Made by a program: the position numbers and the translations under genes. Below are positions 1 through 8,303 of a stretch of 64,000 nt of DNA, one piece after another. Under the pieces are notes generated by a model. It was given only the letters and a program-made list of their open reading frames with translations. It searched no databases and was not told where the DNA came from. Source of the DNA: Acidimicrobiia bacterium (GTDB taxonomy: Bacteria > Actinomycetota > Acidimicrobiia > UBA2766); assembly GCA_020850945.1 (NCBI GenBank), contig JADZDR010000022.1, forward strand, positions 18,421 to 82,420, written 5' to 3'. Every line of letters begins with the position of its first letter. Within the stretch, counting starts at the first letter, position 1.

Positions 1-1109
1 TGACGGATGATCCCCTCGCGGTCGACCGCCGTCCCGATCATGAAGCCCGGCACGTCGGCGAGGAAGAGGAGCGGGAGGTTGAAGGCGTCGCACAGCCAGA
101 TGAACCGAGCGGCCTTGTCGGCGGAGTCCACGAAGAGAACCCCGCCCTTGTTCCGGGGCTGATTGGCCACGATGCCGATCGCCTCGCCGTCGAGGCGGGC
201 GAAGCCGATGAGGAGCTCCGGCGCCCACTCGGGTTTGATCTCCAGAAACGAATCGGCGTCGACGACGGCCGTGATGACCTCGTGCATGTCGTACGACGCC
301 TTGTCGTCGGCCGGGACTATCGCGCCGATGTCTGCAGGGGGACGCGAGGGCGTCGCCGCCGGCACGGCCAGGGGCCGCAGTCGCCAGTTCTGCGGCAGGT
401 AGGACAGGAACTCCTTCGCGAGCTCGATCGCGTCCTCGTCCGAGTCGACCCTGAAGTCGCCGCAGCCCGACACCTGCGTGTGCACGCGGGCGCCCCCCAT
501 CTCCTCGAGGGTCGTCTTCTCCCCCACCACCATCTCGGCCATGCGCGGTGACCCGAGGTACATCGAGGCATTGCCGTCCACCATCACGACGACGTCGCAG
601 AAGGCGGGGATGTAGGCGCCGCCGGCGGCAGACGGGCCGAAGAGGCAGCAGATCTGGGGAACCCGTCCGGACAGCTTCACCTGATTGTGGAAGATCCGCC
701 CCGCCCCGCGCCGGCCGGGGAAGAGGTCGATCTGGTCGGTGATGCGCGCCCCGGCCGAGTCGACGAGGTAGATGAGGGGGATCGCCTGCCGATCGGCGAG
801 CTCTGTGACCCGCACGATCTTCTCGACGGTGCGGGCACCCCACGAGCCTGCTTTCACAGTCGGGTCGTTGGCCATGAGAGCCACGACGCGGCCGTCTATC
901 CGGCCCGTCCCCGTCACGACACCGTCGGCCGGCAGGTCCCCCGCCTGCGCGTTGGCGTAGAGGCCGTCCTCGGCGAAGCTCCCCGGATCGAGGAGGAGCT
1001 CGAGCCGGTCACGGACGAACAGCTTGCCTTGCGACCTGAGCTTGGCGTGCGCCTGGGGCGAGCCACCGGCGTGGATCCGTTCGGCGAGCTCGTGCCACTT
1101 CTTCGTCAT
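1..1109 (-). CDS. Acyl-CoA carboxylase carboxyltransferase (beta) subunit, 3' end outside window
   Basis: Biotin-dependent carboxyltransferase subunit of the propionyl/acetyl/methylcrotonyl-CoA carboxylase family. The reading frame starts at the ATG complementary to 1107-1109 (MTKKWHELAERIHAGG) and stays open to base 1, so the C-terminus is missing. Visible family features are VDSAGARITDQ, FPGRRGAGRIF, FGPSAAGGAYIPAFCD, and the later stretch KGGVLFVDSADKAARFI leading to FLADVPGFM. The crotonase-fold G-G oxyanion loops are intact. It lies 16 bases after the HMG-CoA lyase stop in the same operon. That pairing would fit leucine catabolism (methylcrotonyl-CoA carboxylase), but the sequence alone does not settle the acyl-CoA substrate, so no symbol is given. 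Confidence 0.9.
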   Translation of the reverse strand, partial: MTKKWHELAERIHAGGSPQAHAKLRSQGKLFVRDRLELLLDPGSFAEDGLYANAQAGDLPADGVVTGTGRIDGRVVALMANDPTVKAGSWGARTVEKIVRVTELADRQAIPLIYLVDSAGARITDQIDLFPGRRGAGRIFHNQVKLSGRVPQICCLFGPSAAGGAYIPAFCDVVVMVDGNASMYLGSPRMAEMVVGEKTTLEEMGGARVHTQVSGCGDFRVDSDEDAIELAKEFLSYLPQNWRLRPLAVPAATPSRPPADIGAIVPADDKASYDMHEVITAVVDADSFLEIKPEWAPELLIGFARLDGEAIGIVANQPRNKGGVLFVDSADKAARFIWLCDAFNLPLLFLADVPGFMIGTAVDREGIIR

Positions 1110-1125
1110 CTCGGATCGCAGGAGC

Positions 1126-2064
1126 CTACCGGCCCGCTCGGTCGGGTACGTCCGCGGGTACGGCGGTCAGGCGCGTCCGTGGCCCTGCCCGCAGCACCTG
1201 ACTCGCCAGGGGGCGACCGACCATGCCCTCGGCCCGGGCCGCACACCCGATGAGCGCGTCGAGATCGACACCGCAATCGACACCCATGTCCTGGAGCATG
1301 TGCACTGCGTCCTCCGTCACGATGTTGCCCGACGCGCCAGGGGCGTAAGGACACCCGCCCAGCCCTCCCACCGATGCGTCGAAGTGCGTGATCCCGGCCT
1401 GAAGCGCCCAGAGGAGGTTGGCGAGCCCCGTGCCCCGCGTGTCGTGCAGGTGCACGGCGATGACGTCGACCGGCACGTCCGCGACCGCGTCGAGCACGGC
1501 CCCGATCCGGGTGGGTGTCGCCATGCCGGTCGTGTCGCCCAAGGCGACGCTGCCACACCCGGCGTCGAGGAGTGCCCGCACGAGGCGGCCGACCTCGCGC
1601 GGCTCGATGTCCCCCTCGTAGGGACAGCCGAACGCCGTCGCGACGACGCCGTCCACATCGATCTGCGCATCCCGCGCAACCTGCACAATCGCGGGAATGC
1701 CGGCGAGGGACTCGTCGGTGCTGCGACGCACGTTGCGGCGGTTGTGCGTGTCAGACGCGGAGAGGACGACCTCGGCTCGATCGGCGCCGGCCGCCACGGC
1801 CCGTTCCATGCCCCGCACGTTCGGTACGAGCGCGGAGTAGCAGACCCCGGGGACACGCCGGATGCCCGCGAACACGTCTTCGCTGCCGGCCATGGCCGGG
1901 ATCGCGTCCGGATGTACGAACGCGCCCGCCTCGATGTGTGTGAGGCCGGTTCCGCTCAGGCAGTCGATGAGGCGCACGCGAGCCTCGACCGGGACGGGCT
2001 GCTCGTTCTGGAGGCCGTCGCGGGGACCCACCTCACGGATCGTGACGTTGGCGGGAAGGGACAT
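1126..2064 (-). CDS. mvaB: Hydroxymethylglutaryl-CoA lyase
   Basis: 312-residue TIM-barrel enzyme that cleaves HMG-CoA to acetoacetate and acetyl-CoA, the last step of leucine degradation. N-terminal VGPRDGLQNE carries the metal- and substrate-binding Arg-Asp; DTTGMATP and the signature GLGGCPYAPGASGN with the catalytic Cys follow. The start is the ATG at 2064-2062, which overlaps the der stop by one base (TGATG), so the two are translationally coupled. The downstream neighbour is an acyl-CoA carboxylase subunit, consistent with branched-chain acyl-CoA breakdown. Length and motifs are normal. A related DRE-TIM aldolase is possible, but the GLGGCPYAPGASGN signature is specific enough to make lyase the clear first choice. 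Confidence 0.92.
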   Translation of the reverse strand: MSLPANVTIREVGPRDGLQNEQPVPVEARVRLIDCLSGTGLTHIEAGAFVHPDAIPAMAGSEDVFAGIRRVPGVCYSALVPNVRGMERAVAAGADRAEVVLSASDTHNRRNVRRSTDESLAGIPAIVQVARDAQIDVDGVVATAFGCPYEGDIEPREVGRLVRALLDAGCGSVALGDTTGMATPTRIGAVLDAVADVPVDVIAVHLHDTRGTGLANLLWALQAGITHFDASVGGLGGCPYAPGASGNIVTEDAVHMLQDMGVDCGVDLDALIGCAARAEGMVGRPLASQVLRAGPRTRLTAVPADVPDRAGR

Positions 2065-3419
2065 CAGTCCGCCCCCTTCCGCTTGCTCCGCACGCGGACC
2101 TGCACGGGTGAACCTTCGAACCCGAATGCCTCGCGGAGGCTGCGCTCCATGTAGCGAAGGTATCCCGTCGGCAGTTTCCGGTTCGAGAAGAGGACGAACG
2201 TGGGGGGTGAGTGCTTCACCTGCGTGGCATAGCGGACGCGGCCGCGGCCTCCGGCGGAGACCGGAGCCGGGTGCCTGTCCTGTGCTTCTTCCACGACCCT
2301 GGTGATGGCCGCCGTCGGCACTCGCGTGCGATACGAGTCGAGCACGGCGAGGAGGAGCTCGTTGAGGCGGTGCAGGTTGTGGCCTGTCCGGGCCGAGACG
2401 CGCAGCACCGGCGCCCAGCCGAGGAAGTGGAGGCGGTCGGCCACCTGGGAGACGACGGCGAGCTTGTCGTCCTGCCCGAGCAGATCCCACTTGTTGAGGA
2501 GGATCACCACGGCGCAGCCGGCAGCAGCGACCTCCTCGGCGACCTTCTGGTCGGCGAACGTAACCCCCTCCGTCGCATCGACGAGCAGGAGCGCGATCTC
2601 GGCCCGCCCCAGGGCGTGGAGTGCACGCACGCGGCTGTAGTACTCCGTGCGATCGTCGACCTTCGCCCGTCGTCGCAAGCCTGCCGTGTCGACGAAGCGC
2701 CAGCGCGTGCCTTCGAACTCGACGACCGTGTCGATCGAGTCCCGCGTCGTGCCCGGTGCATCGTGCACGATCGAGCGCTCGTCGCCGCAGAGGCGGTTGA
2801 AGAGCGTCGACTTGCCGACGTTGGGCCTACCCACGATGGCCACCGACGCCTCGGCGAGCGCGCCCGGATCCGGTTCGGAGACGTCGGGCTCTTCGGGCAG
2901 TGATGCGACGATCGCGTCGAGCAGGTCGCCGGATCGGCGTCCGTGCAGCGCCGAGATCGGCATCGGCTCTCCCAGACCGAGCTGCCAGAACTCGGCGAGG
3001 CCCACCTCTGCGCCGGCTCCGTCGACCTTGTTCACGGCGAGGACGGCCGGGATGCCGGCCCGGAGGACGACACGTGCCGCCTCGACGTCCTCGCCCGTCG
3101 GGCCGACAGCTCCGTCACACACGAGGACGATCACGTCCGATTCGCTGATCGCCCGTTCCGCCTGCTTGCGCACTGCCATGCCGATCGAGTCGTGGGGATC
3201 GACCTCCCAACCTCCTGTGTCCACGACACGGAAGGCGACACCGTTCCAGTCCACCGTGTGCTCACGGCGGTCACGGGTCACACCCGGCTTCTCCTCGACG
3301 ATCGCCTCGCGACGGCCCACGATCCGGTTCATGAGAGTCGACTTGCCCACGTTGGGCCGGCCGACGATCGCGACACGGGGCAGGGTCGAGGCAATCGTCG
3401 TACCCGTGGGGCCGCTCAT
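2064..3419 (-). CDS. der: Ribosome-biogenesis GTPase Der (EngA)
   Basis: 451-residue double-Era GTPase needed for maturation of the 50S ribosomal subunit. Two G domains are visible: the first with GRPNVGKSTL near residues 20-30, DTGG and NKVD; the second with GRPNVGKSTL around residue 197, DTAG and NKWD. A C-terminal KH-like domain rich in basic residues follows and ends in RVRSKRKGAD. The ATG at 3419 overlaps the stop of the upstream DUF512 gene (ATGA), and its own stop overlaps the HMG-CoA lyase start, so it sits inside a coupled operon. Length and order are typical of the family. Confidence 0.97.
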   Translation of the reverse strand: MSGPTGTTIASTLPRVAIVGRPNVGKSTLMNRIVGRREAIVEEKPGVTRDRREHTVDWNGVAFRVVDTGGWEVDPHDSIGMAVRKQAERAISESDVIVLVCDGAVGPTGEDVEAARVVLRAGIPAVLAVNKVDGAGAEVGLAEFWQLGLGEPMPISALHGRRSGDLLDAIVASLPEEPDVSEPDPGALAEASVAIVGRPNVGKSTLFNRLCGDERSIVHDAPGTTRDSIDTVVEFEGTRWRFVDTAGLRRRAKVDDRTEYYSRVRALHALGRAEIALLLVDATEGVTFADQKVAEEVAAAGCAVVILLNKWDLLGQDDKLAVVSQVADRLHFLGWAPVLRVSARTGHNLHRLNELLLAVLDSYRTRVPTAAITRVVEEAQDRHPAPVSAGGRGRVRYATQVKHSPPTFVLFSNRKLPTGYLRYMERSLREAFGFEGSPVQVRVRSKRKGAD

Positions 3420-4717
3420 CTACTCGTCGCCTCTCTCAGGCCGGCGGCGTCTGTCGTCACGATGCGCACGGTCCGTTCCGTCTCGGCTTCGATCCTCTCG
3501 ATCGAGTAGTCGTCCAGGGTGCGGCCGTCGGCGAACAGCACGTCGGGCAGGACGGCTGTCACGTCCGCATCGAGTCCACGCAGGGCCTCCACAACGTCGA
3601 CGCCTGTGAGCAGTCCCGTCACGGAGACGTTGCCCCCGAAATAGCGGTTCGCGACAGGCACGATGTCGGCATCGGAACCTAGGGCACGCACGAGTGGTGC
3701 GATGACTCGGGCGCCGAGCTCCCCGGTCACGATGGCCCCGCGCCCGCCCCGCGTCGCCGTCGGTGCGTCCGGGGCCCGTACCGGCCTGTAGCCCCACGCC
3801 GGCGCACCCCGTGCCCGTGTCGGCTCCGGAGTCAGGTCGCCCTCCAGGGCACGTGCCATGCCGATCCCGTTCTCGTGCTGCGGGAACCCTTCGTAGGTGT
3901 CGGCAGGTGGGAACGGCTCGTCGGCGAGCAGGTAGAGCTCGTCGGCTGCGAAGACGAAACGCCGCCCGACCTCCCGTAGGGCACGCTCCTGCCACAGGTG
4001 CACAGCGTCGACCGTCGCGCGTGCCTCTTCCCGTGTCGCGACCCGGAGGTCCGTCTCCGTGTTGAAGCGACTCAGGCCGAGCGGCACGACTCCGATCGAC
4101 AGGATCTCGGGCCACCCCGCGAGCAGATCTGCGAGAGTCGCGTCGAGGGTGCCGCCGTCGTTCACGCCGGGACAGAGGACTATCTGCCCGTGCAGGTCGA
4201 TCCCGCCGTCGAGGAGGGCCCGCATCCACCGCAGGCTCGTCGCCCCCTTCGGATTCCTCAACATGCGGGCCCGCACGCCGGGATCCGTGGCGTGGATGCT
4301 CACGTGGAGCGGGGAGATCCGCTCGTCCAACACACGCTCGAGATCGAGCTCCGTGAAACGGGTGAGGGTCGTGAAGTTCCCGTACATCGCGGACAGCCGG
4401 TAGTCGTCGTCCCGCAGGTAGAGGGAGCGACGCATGCCCTTGGGAAGCTGATGGATGAAGCAGAACTCGCAGTGGTTGTCGCACGTCTGTACGCCGTCGA
4501 AGGCCGATGCGTCGAGCGTCGCCCCGCTCAGGCCCGCGACGGGGACTTCGCGGCCGTCGGCGAGACGGGCGACGGCGTTGGGCTCGGCGGCAAGGCGCGC
4601 GTAGTCCAGGACGTCTCGCGGAGTGACGTCGTCGATTGCCACCACCTCGTCACCGGGACCGAGTCCGACATGGGCGGCGGGTGAGGCAGCCTGCACCGAG
4701 GAGATGCGTACATGCAT
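3416..4717 (-). CDS. DUF512 radical-SAM-like protein with PDZ-like N-terminus
   Basis: 433 residues from the ATG at 4717 (MHVRISSVQ). The frame is open further upstream, but a TACACT box 11 bases before this ATG supports the shorter start. The N-terminus looks like a small PDZ-type domain (GLGPGDEVVAIDD). A Cys cluster follows, CDNHCEFCFIHQLP, of the radical-SAM/Fe-S kind, then HVSIHATDPGVRARML and HGQIVLCPGVNDGG, as in the DUF512 family that accompanies Der in many bacteria. The biochemical role of the family is not established. It is the first gene of the operon with der and diverges from ispH. Confidence 0.88.
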   Translation of the reverse strand: MHVRISSVQAASPAAHVGLGPGDEVVAIDDVTPRDVLDYARLAAEPNAVARLADGREVPVAGLSGATLDASAFDGVQTCDNHCEFCFIHQLPKGMRRSLYLRDDDYRLSAMYGNFTTLTRFTELDLERVLDERISPLHVSIHATDPGVRARMLRNPKGATSLRWMRALLDGGIDLHGQIVLCPGVNDGGTLDATLADLLAGWPEILSIGVVPLGLSRFNTETDLRVATREEARATVDAVHLWQERALREVGRRFVFAADELYLLADEPFPPADTYEGFPQHENGIGMARALEGDLTPEPTRARGAPAWGYRPVRAPDAPTATRGGRGAIVTGELGARVIAPLVRALGSDADIVPVANRYFGGNVSVTGLLTGVDVVEALRGLDADVTAVLPDVLFADGRTLDDYSIERIEAETERTVRIVTTDAAGLREATSR

Positions 4718-4728
4718 GGGCTCGACCG

Positions 4729-4734
4729 AGTGTA
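4729..4734 (-). promoter_or_regulatory. Candidate -10 box (TACACT) for the DUF512-der operon
   Basis: Read on the minus strand, TACACT lies 11 bases before the ATG at 4717. The expected transcription start would give a leader of only a few bases. No clear -35 was identified. Confidence 0.45.
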
Positions 4735-4802
4735 CGCATACCCGGCTGCCTCCTCCCGTTCGGGTGTATGTCGCGGCCCGCAGATCCCGCCTGTCCACTG
4801 GG

Positions 4803-4808
4803 TACTCT
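4803..4808 (+). promoter_or_regulatory. Candidate -10 box (TACTCT) for leaderless ispH
   Basis: TACTCT is followed by six bases and then the ispH ATG at 4815, so transcription would begin at or next to the start codon. This is one of many identical arrangements in the window. Confidence 0.5.
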
Positions 4809-4814
4809 GGGCAC

Positions 4815-5852
4815 ATGGCGGTGGAGACTGTCGTCCTGGCCGAACCGCGCGGCTTCTGTGCCGGTGTGGAGATGGCGATCAAGGCACTCGGCTGGATGCT
4901 GCGCATCCACGGCCCGCCCGTCTACTGCTTCCACGAGATCGTCCACAACAAGGACATCGTCGAACGCTTCCGGGACGCCGGGGTCGTGTTCGTCGAGGAT
5001 CCCGACGCCGTCCCGGCCGGAGCGCCGCTCATGCTCTCTGCGCACGGCTCCGCGCCCGAGATCGGCGAGCAGGCCCGCCGGCACGAGCGCACCGTGATCG
5101 ACGCCGTCTGTCCTCTCGTCACGAAGGTCCACCACGAAGCGCGTGTCAGGAGCCGCAAGGGCTACGACATCGTCTACGTCGGACACGCCGGACACGACGA
5201 AACGGTCGGTACCCTCGCCGAGGCACCCGACGCGATGCATCTCGTCGAATCCGTCGCGGACGTCGAGGCCCTCGATCTGACCGGGCCGCAGGTGGCCCTC
5301 CTCGCCCAGACGACGCTTGCCCACACCGAGTGGGCCGACATCCGTGCCCGGGCCGAAGAGCTGTACCCGGAGATCTGGACGCCCGGTCGCTCGGATCTCT
5401 GCTTCGCCACGACGCACCGTCAGGCAGCGGTCGTCGAGATCGCGCGGCGTGTCGACCTCCTCCTCGTGATCGGTAGCGAGAACTCCTCGAACACGCAGGC
5501 TCTCGTCCGCACTGCCAAGGCTGCGGGCTGCCCGAACGCAGTCCGTATCGACGGTCCGGCCGACGTCGTGGGCGAGATCGTCGCGGATGCGCGCATCGTC
5601 GGAGTCACCGCCGGCGCGTCTGCCCCCGAGGGAATCGTCGCGGCCGTCGTCGACCGCCTCTCACCCCGAACGGTCGAACGGCTTCGGGTCACGGACGAGA
5701 ACGAGTACTTCCCGCTCCCCCGCGAGCTGCGTGAGACGATTCGTGCTCTCATGACCGTCGTGTGCTTCTCGATGGGCCTCCCCATCGAGGCTGCCAGCGG
5801 CGACCGCACGGACCGGGACACACCTGCCTCGACTGTGCTCGATTCCCTCTGA
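4815..5852 (+). CDS. ispH: 4-hydroxy-3-methylbut-2-enyl diphosphate reductase IspH
   Basis: Last enzyme of the non-mevalonate (MEP) isoprenoid pathway; a [4Fe-4S] enzyme that reduces HMBPP to IPP and DMAPP. The 345-residue frame from the ATG at 4815 has the three cluster cysteines in GFCAGV (Cys15), CPLVTKVH and CFATTH, plus HNKDIV, AHGS, TQTTLA and the C-terminal AGASAPEG. An in-frame upstream extension exists but has no family similarity, and the TACTCT box just before 4815 favours this start. It stands alone and diverges from the DUF512-der operon. Confidence 0.97.
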   Translation: MAVETVVLAEPRGFCAGVEMAIKALGWMLRIHGPPVYCFHEIVHNKDIVERFRDAGVVFVEDPDAVPAGAPLMLSAHGSAPEIGEQARRHERTVIDAVCPLVTKVHHEARVRSRKGYDIVYVGHAGHDETVGTLAEAPDAMHLVESVADVEALDLTGPQVALLAQTTLAHTEWADIRARAEELYPEIWTPGRSDLCFATTHRQAAVVEIARRVDLLLVIGSENSSNTQALVRTAKAAGCPNAVRIDGPADVVGEIVADARIVGVTAGASAPEGIVAAVVDRLSPRTVERLRVTDENEYFPLPRELRETIRALMTVVCFSMGLPIEAASGDRTDRDTPASTVLDSL

Positions 5853-5959
5853 CGGCACCCGCACACGAGATCCTCCTGACGGGAATCAGGGTCGGAGGCT
5901 AAGGATGCGAGGACTCGCGCCGATGGGATCAGTGACCCGGCAGAGTCCGAGGAGTCGAC

Positions 5960-6985
5960 GTGCGTTCGTGCCCGACGTGTGGGATGGCCGTCTTCGGTGA
6001 TGCGACCACTTGCCCGCGCTGCCAGACCCCCGTTCCCCTCACGGCACCCATCCCCCCGGCGACACTCCCCGCAAGCCCTCCGGCCCGGGTCGCGGCGGCG
6101 ACCCCCGTCGGCGGGACGGCTGGAGTACCGAACCCGCCGACGCCTGCCGCCTGGCCGCCTCCTCCGGTGACGACCCCTCCCCCGCAGGGAGCAGCCCGCC
6201 CATACCCCGCGGCAGGGCCGCCCTGGACCGCCCCAGCCGGCCAGTCCGCACACGCAGCCCCCGTCCTCGGCCCGACCGGCGCCCAGCCCGGGTTCGGGCC
6301 GCCCGGACTCGCCCCCCCTCCCCTTCCCGATCCGGGAGGTGACTTCTTCGGTGGGCCCGTATCAGCACGGCCGTTCGACCCTCGCATGGCGGCGACCGCG
6401 GGGAAGGCGGCCCGGAAGAAGGGCTTGTCCGGAGGTGCCGTCCTCGCGATCTTCGGCGCGATCGCCCTCCTCGTCGCGGCCGTGGTCCTCGTCCCCAAGC
6501 TCCTCGTGCGCACAGGTGCCGAGACGGGCCTCGAGATCGGCGACTCCGGCTACCTCCTCGACAAACCGGCCGGATGGGCGAGCGGAAGCATCAACGACAT
6601 GGCTGCCAACCTCGGGTACATGAGCGAGGGGGGTATCCCCGGCACGAACCTCGAGGGAATCCGGGCCTTCTCGAAGGGTGAGACGGCCCTCGCGGTTGCC
6701 GTGATCGCAGTTCCACCCGAGATGGCCGCAGGCATGGTGCAGGGAATCGAGTCGGGTACTCCCGTTCCCGGCCTCGCACCCGTCGGCCAGGCCTACGACC
6801 ACACGCTCGGACCGGCAGTCGAGTTCGACGTGACCGAGATGGGCGCATCCGGGCGCCTCACGATGATCGCGGGGGAAGGCGTCCTCGTGATCGCGGTCGT
6901 CGCGACCGATGCGGGCGAGGTGACCGAGAAGGACATCTCCGACTACGGCGCGATGGTCGAGTCCCTCCGCCCGGCCGGCTCCTGA
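5960..6985 (+). CDS. Zinc-ribbon, proline-rich, single-pass membrane protein
   Basis: 341 residues from a GTG at 5960. The N-terminus is a compact zinc ribbon (CPTCG ... CPRC, residues about 4-22). About 120 residues rich in Pro, Ala and Gly follow, then a basic patch and one membrane span (AVLAIFGAIALLVAAVVLV, near residues 157-176). The C-terminal domain of about 150 residues has no family I recognise; it reads like an extracytoplasmic sensor or lipoprotein-type fold. A short-range tethered or regulatory role is possible, but nothing identifies a function. It converges with plsC, leaving 11 bases between the stops. Confidence 0.75.
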   Translation: MRSCPTCGMAVFGDATTCPRCQTPVPLTAPIPPATLPASPPARVAAATPVGGTAGVPNPPTPAAWPPPPVTTPPPQGAARPYPAAGPPWTAPAGQSAHAAPVLGPTGAQPGFGPPGLAPPPLPDPGGDFFGGPVSARPFDPRMAATAGKAARKKGLSGGAVLAIFGAIALLVAAVVLVPKLLVRTGAETGLEIGDSGYLLDKPAGWASGSINDMAANLGYMSEGGIPGTNLEGIRAFSKGETALAVAVIAVPPEMAAGMVQGIESGTPVPGLAPVGQAYDHTLGPAVEFDVTEMGASGRLTMIAGEGVLVIAVVATDAGEVTEKDISDYGAMVESLRPAGS

Positions 6986-6996
6986 CATCGCCCCGT

Positions 6997-7680
6997 TCAG
7001 GACCGACTGCACGCGCGGTCGAACACGTCCTGCAGGGCAGCGCGGACGAGTTCGGTGTGCTCTTCGAGATCGACGCGGGCAGGCGACGAGGGTGGCGGGA
7101 CCGGGGGCCCACACTGCAACGTGACAGGGACGAGCCGCACCGTCTTGGAACCCTTCGGCTGCACTCCTTCGCTCCCGCCGATCCCGACGGGCACGATCGG
7201 GACCCCCGCCTTGGCGGACAGCCAGGACGTCCCCCGGTGCAGGTCCGCGATCTTGTCGCCGGACCTGCGCGTGCCCTCGGGATAGATCCCCAGGACCGCC
7301 CCCGCCGCGAGGACCTCCACGGCCCGTGACAGCGCGTGCCGATCCGGTTCCCCCCGGGCGACCGGAAAGGCGCCGAGATGCCTGAAGAGGATCGCGGCCG
7401 GCCGGTAGTCGAAGAACTCGCGCTTCGCCATGAAGTTCACCTGACGGCGCGTGACGAGGGGGAGGACCACCGACTCCAGGTTCGAACGGTGACTCCCGGC
7501 GAGGATCACCGCCCCCTCCTCGGGAATCCGGGCGGCATCGAAGACCCGCACGCGAAACAGGGCACGGACGAGCGGCGCCACCGTGAAGCGCCCGATCCGA
7601 TACGTCGTGCCCATCCGCACGTAGGGAGGAGGCTCACCCCTCACGAGGCCGGATCGTCGTGGCGTGTCCTGTCGTGCCAC
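6997..7680 (-). CDS. plsC: 1-acyl-sn-glycerol-3-phosphate acyltransferase family protein (PlsC-like)
   Basis: Membrane-associated acyltransferase for phosphatidic acid synthesis. Block I reads SHRSNLES, an H-X4-E instead of the usual H-X4-D. Block III YPEGTRRSGD and block IV VPIVPVGIGG are intact. The 227-residue frame from the ATG at 7680 overlaps the cmk stop by 40 bases; a GTG at 7620 or ATG at 7614 (MGTTYRIGRF) would remove the overlap and keep the whole domain, so the start is uncertain. It is the last gene of the trpS-to-plsC operon. Linkage to cmk is common in Actinobacteria. Confidence 0.87.
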   Translation of the reverse strand: MARQDTPRRSGLVRGEPPPYVRMGTTYRIGRFTVAPLVRALFRVRVFDAARIPEEGAVILAGSHRSNLESVVLPLVTRRQVNFMAKREFFDYRPAAILFRHLGAFPVARGEPDRHALSRAVEVLAAGAVLGIYPEGTRRSGDKIADLHRGTSWLSAKAGVPIVPVGIGGSEGVQPKGSKTVRLVPVTLQCGPPVPPPSSPARVDLEEHTELVRAALQDVFDRACSRS

Positions 7681-8303
7681 AGTGCCTCGATCCTATCCGC
7701 GACCTCGGTGAGCGTGAGTTCGCTCGTGTCCACCTCGACGGCGTCGGCCGCCGGGCACAGGGGCGAGTCGCTTCGCGACGAGTCGAGGGTGTCACGCCGT
7801 GAGATCTCCCCTTCGACCTCGGCCAGGTCGAGACGTCCCGTCTCGGCCGCCCGCCGCCTCGCCCGCTCCGACACCGCCGCCACCAGGAACACCTTGAGCG
7901 CGGCGTCCGGGAAGACCACCGTCCCGATGTCCCGGCCTTCGACGATCCAGAGGCCCCGCGAGGCCACGCGACGCTGCTGCTCGCGCATGACGTCCCTGAC
8001 ACCCGTGTGGGCGCTCACGACGGACACAGCGGCCGTGACGTGATCCGAGCGGATCTCGCGCGTGACGTCCTCCCCGTCGACGAGCACGCGCCCGTCATGC
8101 GTGAGGTCGACCTCGACAGTCGCCGCGATCCTGTTGCAGGCGTCGACATCCGCAGGATCGATGTCCTCGCGCAGGACAGCCACGGTCACGGCCCGGTACA
8201 GGGCGCCGGTGTCGAGGCGCTTGGCGCCGAGGCGATCCGCGAGCGCGGTCGCGACGCTCGTCTTGCCTGCACCCCCCGGACCGTCGATCGCGATCACGGT
8301 CAC
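7641..8303 (-). CDS. cmk: Cytidylate kinase
   Basis: Phosphorylates CMP and dCMP to the diphosphates. The 220-residue frame begins with a GTG at 8303 that overlaps the tyrA stop (GTGA); the next in-frame GTG at 8297 (before IAIDGPGGAGK) is an alternative. Visible are the P-loop GPGGAGKTS, the substrate-binding LDTGALYRAVT, VEGRDIGTVVFPDA with the conserved Arg-Asp, and the late RRDTLDSSRSDSPL segment. The much longer upstream-open frame belongs to tyrA sequence read out of frame and is not coding. It sits between tyrA and plsC in the operon. Confidence 0.96.
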   Translation of the reverse strand: MTVIAIDGPGGAGKTSVATALADRLGAKRLDTGALYRAVTVAVLREDIDPADVDACNRIAATVEVDLTHDGRVLVDGEDVTREIRSDHVTAAVSVVSAHTGVRDVMREQQRRVASRGLWIVEGRDIGTVVFPDAALKVFLVAAVSERARRRAAETGRLDLAEVEGEISRRDTLDSSRSDSPLCPAADAVEVDTSELTLTEVADRIEALWHDRTRHDDPAS

